Both the position numbers and the translations under genes were made by a program. From positions 986,732 through 1,050,731 of the forward strand of contig CALNVZ010003426.1 in the NCBI GenBank assembly GCA_940671915.1: a stretch of 64,000 nucleotides of DNA, written 5' to 3'. Under the pieces are notes generated by a model. It searched no databases and was not told where the DNA came from. It saw nothing but the letters and a program-made list of their open reading frames with translations. Each line of letters starts with the position of its first letter. The first letter of the stretch is position 1. This stretch comes from Paracentrotus lividus (taxonomy: Eukaryota; Echinodermata; Echinoidea; Camarodonta; Echinidae). Shown in pieces: positions 23,501 to 35,500 of this stretch.

Positions 23501-26500
23501 GCCCTCTTTGTCCTGAAATCGTCTCCATTCAGCCTCGGTCATCGGCTCCAATCTCTCAATATTGGGTCTCTCCCCTAATCGGATCTACAATGTTAAAAAA
23601 AATGACTGATTACCATGAGCATAATGCCAACACTGATTGTAAAGTTATACATGTACATGCTATGAATGGCAATTAGTAATCACCATGTCGCAAGTGTCGT
23701 AGTCTAGCGGTCGTATAACTTGACTTGGGATGCAAAGGTTGTCAGTTTGATTCCCAGCACCAGCATTTATGTCCACTGCACCAAGGTGCAAATGGTTACC
23801 TTGGTTAAGCAAGGTATGACCGCCTATAAGTACATGGCAGGATATGTATGGAATAATATGTATGGAATAAAATCCTGTAAATGAGGTAATAATATTCATT
23901 GCTATGAGTAGAGGTGGGCTATAAATGTGTCATGTTTCAGAACCGAGTTTGTGCTATCTTATTTGAAGCAGCTGGTTGTCCTGATCGATATGCCACCAAT
24001 TTTAAGAAAATCGGGTGAAAATTGAGACAGTGCGGGCCAAAAAACGATTTTGAGGGGGGCGTGGCCAAAAAATGCTGAGTCATCGTTTTTCAAAATTTGA
24101 AACAACTGTAATTCTTATATTAAAAGGGCTATAAAGATGATTCTGGTGTCTGTTTATATGTTTTTCAGCCTGATAAATCCAATGGCAGTGTCAAAATTTC
24201 AAATAGTGGTGAAGAAAGTACTGAAAAAGGGGAATTATAGTTTTAACCCTTTAATTCCCGGTAGGGTCTCTGAGGGCACCCCTAAACAAATTTTGTTGCC
24301 CAATCAAAACTGCCGTGTTTTTAGTAATGTCGTTCCATGTCTCTTTTCCTTCCAGTCTTACGGATCTTTTGACACCAAGTTCATTGAAATCGTACATTCC
24401 ACGAGAGAGTTACTTGACTTTTCGTGGTCAAAGGTCAAACCGAAATTTGAGATTTTTGACATTTTGTGTACAAAACCAATGGCAAAGTCAGGTTTCCTAT
24501 TTCACTCTATAAATCACAGGTAAATCATTCTTTAGACTGGTTCTAGTATTATGAGAATCAAAATTGATCCAGATAATGATTTGAAGTATCAGAAGGTCTA
24601 CATCTATAATAATTCTTATGTATTTCATCGTTTTATGAATTCCTTATGTATTCTATTGTTTTTATTCTTACATGTATATATCTATGTTTTCAATTGTTTT
24701 TAGGAATTTTAATACTTCAGGCCTTCATTTACATTTGGTTTCATTCTTAATGAACAATAAAAGCAGTCTAAAGAATGATTTACCTGTGATTTATAGAGTA
24801 AAATAAGAAACCTGACCTTGCCATTGGTTTTGTACACAAAATGTCAAAAATCTCAAATTTCGGTTTGACCTTTGGCCACGAAAGGTCAAGTAATTCTCTT
24901 GAAGAAAGTCCGATTTCAATGAACTTGGTGTCAAAAGATCCGTAAGACTGGAAGGAAAAGAGACCTGAAACAACATTACTAAAAACGCGGCAGTTTTGAT
25001 TGGGCAACACAATTTGTTTAGGGGTGCCCTCAGAGACCCTACCGGTAATTAAAGGGTTAAAACTTTAATTCCCCCTTTTCAGTACTTTCTTCACCACTAT
25101 TTGAAATTTTGACACTGTCATTGGATTTATCAGGCTGAAAAACATATAAGCAGACACCAGAATCATCTTTATAGCCCTTTTAATATAAGAATTACAGTTG
25201 TTTCAAATTTTGAAAAACGATGACTCAGCATTTTTTGGCCACGCCCCCTCAAAATCGTTTTTTGGCCCGCACTGCCTCAATTTTCACCCGATTTTCTTAA
25301 AATTGGTGGCATATGGATCAGGACAACCAGCTGCTTCAAATAAGATAGCACAAACTTGGTTCTGAAACATGACCCTTTTTTTACCCCTCTATAGCCCACC
25401 TCTACTATGAGCAGTTTAACTAGAACTAGATGAATCCTCGACCGCGCACGGTCGAAATTTATGCCTCCGCCATTGCCAGATCAGAAATATGTGACACATT
25501 CATCTATTAACTTTCATTTATACATAGACACCTTTGACCTTGACCTTTGACCTTGTAACTACAAAATCTAATCAGATTATCGTCACCCCAATATGCACAC
25601 ATGTACCAATACCCAGGGGGCAAGAGGTGTGGACCTGACTTGGCGAGATCTAAAAAGTAGTCCTGATCCCTCAGATTATGGATTCCCCCTTGTACCATAC
25701 ACACGCTAGGGTGGACTACCCGGTGGTAAAGTGACACGAGGTCTCTAACAGGCGGGGGCGCCCAAATAGCCGCCCTTTTTACAAAATAGTATTTTAAAGA
25801 AAAATGACTAGAAATAATTATCTAATTCATGAGTTGGGTCTCATATGAAGAGTATTAAATTTCCTTTACAAAATGCTAACTTTAGAAGAAATTGAAATGA
25901 ATAAATTAAGTTTTGTACTTAAAAACATAATTTTGCATTTTTTTTCCAAAATGAATTTTTATATATTTTTCAACTCAATGTTATTAAAATTTCTAATGAA
26001 ACTGAAAGTTGTTACTTTCTGAAAAATTGCACTTGGTATCCTTCATCCTACATCTGTAAAAAGAATTTGAGCAAAACTCTTATTACAAAAAGTTATAATA
26101 CGTTAAAAACATGAATGATAATCAACAATCAAATTTCGTCTATTTAAGTTGAAAACCGCATAATAACGTGTTATACCATAATAACATATATTGTATGTGT
26201 ACGAAACATTGTGAATGACCGTGGCTAATCTTACCATTCTTTTACAGATTTAATGAACTTTTGGAGCACAATAAAATTTTTAAAGAGATTTAATAAACCC
26301 GACAACATCTGATGTTCTGTATTAAGAAATGGACCCCATGTGTGGGGGCGGCAGGTTTTTATTTTTTTAAAAAAGAAAGTACATTTGGTTATTACATTAA
26401 TATTGCACTTAGTGCCCATATTCTGTAAAATGCATGTAATCGTAGTCAATTCAATAGAGTCAGCACAAAATCGACTGATGGGTCCTTATCAACGAGGACC

Positions 26501-29500
26501 TAGGGGGGGGGCCTCAGTCGCCTAACCAGAAAATTAGGGGAAATCCTAAAATCGGGAATTTGGTGCTTACCCCACCCCTCCTCGGGGAAAAGGGGACAGA
26601 AAATATTTGTGTGATGTCCACCAAAGTGAAATGGTGTATCCCATGGCTCTTTTTTCATTCATATTTATTTATTACATTCATATTTCTTTATACAAGGTGG
26701 CCTTTTAATGAGGAATATTACTCTTCAAGGGCCCCTGTCTATACGGTTAAAAGCAAGTAATTGCACTGTATATAAACAACGTACTTAATAAGTTATGGTA
26801 TATATACTACATAAGAGTGAATTAAAATATCTTATTTGAATAATGATGACAAATATTGGAAGGCCGAACGATTTTATTTTTGCTCCCACCCCTTGCCCTC
26901 TTCACATCCAGATAAGATAAGATTGTTATTTGTAAAATGACGAAAGTCAAAGACATGAACTCAAAATTATATTGTCGCCTATCAGGGGTTAACCCGCCCC
27001 ACCACCCTCAGGAGATCAACTATACACTGTATTCGTTCTAGATTTTTAAGAGATATACCCCTATCAGTCGGGAACTGTGTCAAAATTACCCTAATTAGAG
27101 GCTTTTTGAGGGGAAGCTGCATCAAAATTACCCCCCCCCCCTATTACAGGCTTTGGAGGGGGAGCAAGGAAATTACTCCTTTTCACAATTTTTGGACATA
27201 TTAGGCCCTAATTTTCAGGATTTTCTCTCAAAGAATTGAAAACTATCCAATTTAATAATAGTGGTCACGGAAAAATGCTAAAAGACCCCTATTTCAATGA
27301 TATCTCGGGATTTTCAACGACCTGAGCCCCAAAATATATCCTTTCCGGAGAAATCGGGAACAAGCATACGTGTATGCTTGACCTCCTGAGTAGGGGGGGG
27401 GGGGCGGGGGGGGGGGGGGCGGGGGCAACAACCTTTACGTGGCCTACGCATGGTTGTGTAGAATGAAAGAGAGAGAGAGAGGGGGGGGGGGGTGGGGGGG
27501 GGAAGAGGGGGAGAGAGACGAGATTAGGGGCGATATTTATATGAAAGACGCGCTTTACTTCATTACTTTTCATTTAAATAACCATTTGATGCTTTTTAGG
27601 CAGGCATGGGGGTGAATTCATGCTTTTCATTAGCACTTTAAGTAAGTTATATTATCTTCAGCTCTTTAAAAAAAATGTAGTATCCATAGGGTAGACCGCC
27701 ACATTCGCCCTGGACCTTTTTTTATATGAAATATGGAGACTGGCACACTTATACATGTAATCACGCATATCACAACTTTGTATAAACACGGACATTGATA
27801 AAATTTTGGTAGGTTATGGAGTAATGAATGGGGGGGGCGGTCAAGCCCATATAATAATGATGTTAATTGGAGTGGCGTATCCAAATGGGCCTGATGCCAA
27901 GAGCCTTGGTGAGTCATTATTTTCTTTTCTTTTTTTCTTTTTTTTTTTTTTTTTGTCAATACATTGTAGTAAGTGTCAAAGAATGCCTGAAAGACATAAT
28001 TCCCAATTTATACTGGTTTAAGATTACAAATTGATTAAAATTATATTTCATTTATTTTGCCACCCCTGGTTGTCCCATGGTCAAGCGTCGGCACACTCCC
28101 CCCCAAAAAAAAAAATATAAAATAAAATAAAATATAATAAATAAATAATATAAATTAAATAAAAAGAATAAATATAATATATAATAAATTTTAAAACATA
28201 AATGAATAAATAAAAAAATATAAATAAAAATAGAAGTAGATAAAATAAACAATAAATAAAATGACACTAGCTCATATCAACATGACATGAACGAACATGC
28301 TTCTAAATTGCGGTCAGTATTCCAGTTTAAAGATTGTAGGCATTGTATCATTTTTTGCTTACAACCGTAATAATTTCAATTTAAAACGATTATATCGGAT
28401 AAATATGAAGTTCAAATTTGAGGCAAAAAATTTAATGACTCTATCTCCCTCAGTGAAATATTGGGAAAATTTTCATGAGCTTTATATCTAATATGTCGTA
28501 AAAAGCGATATAAAAAGACAAAAAGGCCGTATATTTATTAAATTTTTTGAAATGTGTTTTATTGTAAAAGGTATTTAATCCAAATCTGCCCCATGACCTT
28601 TTAATAAGGAGTTTACAGTGATTCAAATTTCCATAATGGTGTTAATATTTAATTCCTTATAAATTGGGCACGGATTCAGACTTCTTTGAGAGGGGGATGC
28701 CAAAATCTGAATTTCAGATTTATCAAGTTCGACACCCCAAGAATTGTTAGGACACACGAGCTGAGTAAAAACGTACACCACATTTTTTAGGTAACAGGAT
28801 ATAAAATTGCTCTCAGGGTGGGAGGGTGTGTTGGTGTGTGAAAAGGAACATTCCTCGGTCTAATAATGAGTCATCAATTATCAAAAGAGAGTATTTGTAT
28901 TAACTTTATAGATTTATTTTCTTATTTGTTGTTGTTTTGTGTTTTTATATTTACAGCGCGCTTTCATTCATTAAGAATTTATATAATTATATATTTGAAT
29001 GTACATCATCCTGACCATACGTGCAATGATTTACTCTTCTTAACTATATAAGAATAGCCTTGAAAGAACATATTCGTTATTCAGATGTCAACCTGTTAAA
29101 ATAGACGTGAATAAATGAATGAATATATATAAATGAATGAATGAATGTAATGAATAAATAAAATAAATAATGACATAAGGAATTAATGGATGGATGAATG
29201 AATGAATGAATGAATAAACAAATGAATAATGAATGAATAAATAAATTATATAATATAATAAAAAAGAATATAGAACCTAGTGGGTGGTAAAAATATTTAA
29301 ATAATTTTGTCGTCGTACCGTTCAGATTTTATATTCCTTCTTTTTCCTGGGGTGGGGGGGGGGGTGTAAGTACTAACAAAAATTCCCGTTTAAATTTTCC
29401 CACTAAAGTTGTGGTTGGTGAAACTGTCAGACCCCACCCCCGGATAACTTTTGATATATTAATTGACATCATCCATACAATCATTTTTATGTTACAGCAT

Positions 29501-32500
29501 ATTCGGTTTAGGTAAAAAAGCATATAAAAACTAAGGATATTAGAAAATTATCTCACTCTCTAAAATATATGAAAAATATTATAATAATAAAACCTGCCTC
29601 CCCCATTAAAAACGCACATGGTCTCTTTTTATTATAACCAACCGCAATGTGTGTTTATCAAATCCATCTGGAAACTTTCAGTCATCGCCCAAGAAGTTCA
29701 TTATACTTGAAAGATAAGCATAGTCAGTTAGAATAAGTATACGTGGACGTAGTACGGTTATCACACGTGCATATAACGGGATTTCGCTAATAATTGGGCG
29801 AAATTTTTGATTTTTCGTATATTACGCTCATAGGTATAGCGTTTAATAGCTTTTAACAGAAAAAAGATTTTACCCCAATCTTGTTACAGATCATAGGACA
29901 TACCAATGGGCAATTTTTCAGAAAGTAACAACTCTCAGCTCTTTTTAGAAGTTTTGATACATTCAATTAAAAAATGTGTAAAAAAAATTATTTTTGGAAA
30001 AAAATTCAAAAACTGACGGTTTTAAGTACAAGACTGAATTTATTTAATTTCAATTCTCACTAAAGTTTGCATTGTTGTAAAGGAATTTTAATACTCTTTC
30101 ATATGAGACCCAACTCATAGAGTTTAGAGAATTATTTCTAGTCTTTTTCTTTAAAATACTATTTTTTGTAAAAAGGGCGGCTATTTGGGCGCCCCCGCCT
30201 GTAGAGACCCTCGTGTCACTTTACCACTGAGTAGTCCACCCTAGCGGTGTTGCTATGGGTACATAGAATCATATTACATAGGACTACTTTTTAGATCTCG
30301 CCGATGCAGCTAACTCTAAAAATATGGGTTTTGCCCCCCGGGTACAAGTATGAAGATGATCTTTCAAATGGTTTTTGAGTTATCATGAGAACAAGCTATT
30401 TTCTTCTATTTATTGACCTCTGTGACCTATGACCTTTGACCTTGTGACCCCAAAATCTAATCAGATCATTGTCACCTCAATATGCACACATGTACCAAGA
30501 ATGAAGATGATCCGTCAAACGGTTCTTAAGTTATCGTGAGAACGAAAGTGGGACGGACGTACGTACGGACGGACAACCCGAAAACATAATGCCTCCGGCG
30601 AGACTTCGTCGCGGAGGCATAAAAACGCTATGTAAATAACCAGATATTATTATCATCATCGTAAATTTTACATTTGTATACTGGGGGCAAAGGAAAGCCT
30701 TAACCCTAAAAGGGCCGGGGGGGGGGGGGAGCCTAATCAGCCCCCCCCTCGACATTTCGCGCGGTCATGTCGCTGAAAAAAATTTCCGCACTCCGCGCAT
30801 TTGTGACTTTTCTCTCTAACATCTTACGCAACTTTTAAAACTATTTTGAACAAAATTAAGCGTATGGTTCGGAAGTTGCGCAACATTATGTAATGCAGCG
30901 CAGACTCAAAAACCGGAGATTTTCTGTATTTGTGTACAAAACATATGGGAAATGGCATTTCATGCTAAAATCACATTTCTGTATTTCAAATATGGTTATT
31001 AGCCATTATTTTATTTGATATTGCTCTAATCATTAGAGATAATCAATGACTGAAGTATTCCAAACAAAAACACAATAAAATACATAAGTCGAAAAACAAA
31101 GAAATATATATTAAAGAAATTCCCAAAACAATAAAATACATAAGAAATTGAATTAGATACTGGAATTTTTTTCACATACAATTGTAAGGAATGCTACAAA
31201 GAATATTTACACCAAGAATTAGCATTGTAGGAGCCTTATTTTAATGATTTAGAGCAAAAAGTATGATTTTATGCATAAATTAGCATAATGAATTAATATA
31301 AATTAAAAAGACATTATTTTGGAAAAACGGACTATGCAGTCTTACAGATTACATCGCACACTACTATTGTGCAAATTTTCGCGGCGATCGCGCTATCGGC
31401 GGTCGAGAACTGAAGGGGGGGGGGCCCTAATCAGCCCCCCCCCCCGGCAAAAATAACCCGGCCTTTTTAGGGTTAAAAGCTTGCTTAAAAATACAAGGTG
31501 CAGATATTCATAACCTGTATCCTAAGAGCAGTGTCTAATGATCAGCCTCTATAAGAATATTCTGACAGATCTGTGAAACCATATTCCTGGAATGTGTTGG
31601 ACAAAATAAAAATATCAAGATAGTCCCATTACCTGTGATTGTGACACTAGACCATATCCTTGCTCTGCCTGCAGGTTGACACTAAGTCCTTCAAGGTCGG
31701 GCATAAGGTCAGCGTATTCATCAGATGGTCTGTGTGAGTTGGTTGGCATCAGGATTGCATCCTTCAAGAAGTTGGTCACCTTGGAGAACCCTCCCATCGT
31801 CGCTGAAACAGGGTCCTTCATGAATTGCTGCAAGGGTGTAAATTATAGGGATTATTATACAGTGCTCGAAAAAGATACTGGACTTTCTATCTAGCAACCA
31901 GGATTACAAACAGAAAGCAAGATATATTTGTTTGGAAGACTTTAGTTCATGAAGCCTGAAATGGCATAAGCTAAATGCTACTCTGCCCTCTATCTAGTAG
32001 AGGTATTATGCAGTTTAATCCTGTTATAACACGCATGGATACTACATGTGGGTCTACAGGATTTTCTTACAGCAAGGCAGTTGACTCGGTTCCAAGATGA
32101 TCGTTACAAAGGGAGTTGACTCATTAGCTTTACACTGATAATTTACTTCTGAATCCAACCACAGAATCACCACAGATAAAAGTGAAATATAAGTCTTGAT
32201 CATGAAATGTCTGGAACAGACAAGGTAACTAGGACGGATGCAAGGATGATCAAAATAATGGCAACATCTCCATTTTCACCACACTGTAATGATCAACATT
32301 AGTGATCCACACTCTCTGAATCACTAATGAACTATTTAATTTGTTTACTTACATGTACATTCATTATTTTTTAAGAAATAGGCTTCCTAAGCTTTCCTAT
32401 CATTCTCCTGTTTGGGGTAATCCACTTTGTTATTTATTCAGAGACAATAGGCTTTGAAGTTGGGATCAAAAGATCTTTGGCACTTTGCAAACAGAGGTGT

Positions 32501-35500
32501 CCAGCCATTATGAAGGGATTATCATACTGAACTTGGATTAGGCCTACATCCTGGTTACCTCCACATTTTACTTTCTCTTTTAAAGTCCTAGACCGGACCG
32601 ACAAATGAAATAGCCAAAAACGAAAGCTAATATGCTATATAATACAACAATTCCAAATTAAGGCGTTTTTATTGTCCATCTAGAAAGTATTTAATTAAAA
32701 AGATGACCGAACCTCAACCAGGCCACCCCTCCCGAATACTTGTAAAATTACCCCTAATTTAAAAGTGCGAGTGATGACGTCAAAAAATGTTAATGGAATA
32801 CTACAGCAGTCCTGCGGCTTGGCATGATTGCGTTTTGCCTTTAGAGAACACGTTTGTATTGCTATGTCAGGACAATAGACGCCCTGTGAGCTAGAATTCT
32901 ATTGTTATGAAATGAAAGGGCAAAGTCAATCATGCCTGGCCACAGGACTGCTGTAGCATTCCATTAACATTTTTTGACGTCATCACTCGCACTTTTAAAT
33001 TAGGGGTAATTTTACAAGTATTCGGGAGGGGTGGCCTGGTTGAGGTTCGGTCATCTTTTTAATTAAATACTTTCTAGATGAACAATAAAAACGCTTTGAT
33101 TTGGAATTGTTGTATTATATAGCATATTAGCTTTCGTTTTTGGCTATTTCATTTGTCGGTCCGGTCTGGGACTTTAACCTCATGGTGAAGTCAATGACAT
33201 TGGTTATCATACTGAACTTGGATTAGGCCTACATCCTGGTTACCTCTACATTTTACTTTCTCTTTTACCCTCATGGTGCAGTCAATGACATTGGTTAAAT
33301 ACAGACCTTTATAGCATAACAAGTGATAGTTTTACACTAATTGATAATCCATGTAATATCCAACATTCATAGCAAAAACGAACTAGTGTAGGTTTGTCCT
33401 ACATATACAAATGTATACTTCAGGCATCAGTCACAGGTATATGACAGATACAGAACTTAGTAAATGGCAGATATTGAGAATATCTCTGAAAGATTGAAAA
33501 AAAAAATGAAATGTGGCAAATATTTTAGCATAGGGTCTGACGTATATGTTGATACCAAGTTTATATAGTTTTGAGTATCTGGCAATGCGCAGCATTAAAA
33601 ATAGTTGCGCTATGGCTATGCGCTTTTGCTTTCCCCATAGACTTGTGTATTAAACATGTAGTCCAAATGCAAAAAAGTAAAGTGCCAATTACATATGCCG
33701 ATTGCTCAAAAAGTATTTGAGGTGCAAGTATGAAACTTAGCAGGCTTATTTATTCTAATATACCTCAAATACATTCTAAGTTTCATCAAATTTGGTCAAA
33801 TAGGGAGGGTGGATTCGCCCCCACCCTCGGTGGTTAGATGACAAAAATAACCATGCCTATTGAAGATTAAGACTATTTTTTTTTTAATTTAATGATGACA
33901 CTCCTTGTAAATGTATATGTTTTTAAAGGAAATTTCATGAGCAATTCAAATATGTTGAAATATTAAGGGTCATTGGAACAATGGACTTAAATAGGGGCAC
34001 TGAATTACAAATTTGGGGCCCTTCAAAAATAATTGAATCCCCACATAAGATGTAACTACTTCACCCTGTGTTTTTATGAATGCCATTTTTGACATCCTCA
34101 GAAAATTTACTTTCAGAATATATATATACTTTTGTAGGGAGAGGCTTAAAATGTTTAACGTTATGACACTTTGATTCTGAAAGGGGCAAGATTTTTTAAT
34201 TTTTCAATTGGTGGTGTAACATAAAAAAGGGCGACTTGGGGGCGCGTTCCCAACGCATGGCTTTGTTATTTAGTTTTTAAAGCATAATGATGATATTCGG
34301 AGACATTCCAACCATTTTATAGGTATTTGAATGGTCAACTGAATGAAAATTACTAAAATCATTTAAATATGCTGGTGTTCTAATAATTTTGGCCACCACT
34401 GTAGAAAGAGAGAGAGAGAGAGAGAGATCTGAGAGTATAAAATAAGGTCTTACCGAGACCACATGTGAAGATGTCTCCCCTAGGATCTGAAGCTCATTGA
34501 AGGAGCGGGAAAGAGCTGCTGTATCATTGGGTGTGACGATGTACAGCCTAGAATCATTGGGTGACCTTAAATGGATAGGTAGAAAAAAAACAAAGAATAC
34601 AATAATTGAATACTGTATAAGCCAATATTTTTGCATAGAGATATTTTTGTGATTTTTGACTACATGTAGTTCAAACGGGAAATTTGTGAGTGGATAATTT
34701 TGTGATTATTGTGATGTTTACATTACTATAAATTTAGCCCTGTGTTGAAGTGGAAATTTTTGCGAAAATGAATTAACAAAATTTGCAAAAATAACCACTT
34801 CTACAATACTGAATGTGTAACACAATGTATAGACTAGAATCATTAGGCAGCATAAAAAGACAGACAGGAACATGTACAAAAACACATAACTGAATATGCA
34901 ACTAAGACTCAAAAGTTGCACCGCACTTAAAACCAAGACAAGACTGTTTAGAACACCCAAGGAAACAGTCCTCAATCAGAAATCCTTTAAGTCTCCTGGA
35001 TAAGTGCCTACAATAATGTATCTAACGAGTTTCATCTAATTGGGAGACAAGTTAATGACAATACTCTTTGGGCACCATCAGAAAATAGGTTAGCAAATAA
35101 GCTCTTTCTACATTGTACGATCCCATTCTCTCACTTCGACGTTCCTCAAGTGCAACAGAACTAGCTAAAGCAAGAAGTAAAGCTACTCCTTTGATGGTAG
35201 CAGATTCAGCTTCCTACAGCTAACCTATAGAGTACCGAAGTGTGATGTCATAATGGTGGTGTTGTCATGGTTGCTGGTTCTAAACAATCTTGTGTTGAAC
35301 AATAGCAACATGATCGCACCAAAACCTGTTTGTGTATGTGCCAGAGTGTAGCCCATTGCTGGACCACATTTAGGCTTAACCTCATGCACGGGCTTCATTG
35401 TTTAGAAACAGTAACTGGGACGATGGGCGATTATGACGCCCGCACTTCGGTACTCTATTCAAGGCAATATTTCCTGATTGTACCAAAAGAATTACATGCA

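Noticed and set aside
24137-24523. Frame of 128 codons on the plus strand, with a similar frame of 76 codons on the minus strand at 24780-25010.
   Set aside because: They are mirror copies because they lie in the two arms of the foldback element. The sequence resembles no protein family, and the frames are not the same length.
28052-28267. Phe/Tyr/Leu-rich minus-strand frame.
   Set aside because: Produced by AAATA-type low-complexity DNA.
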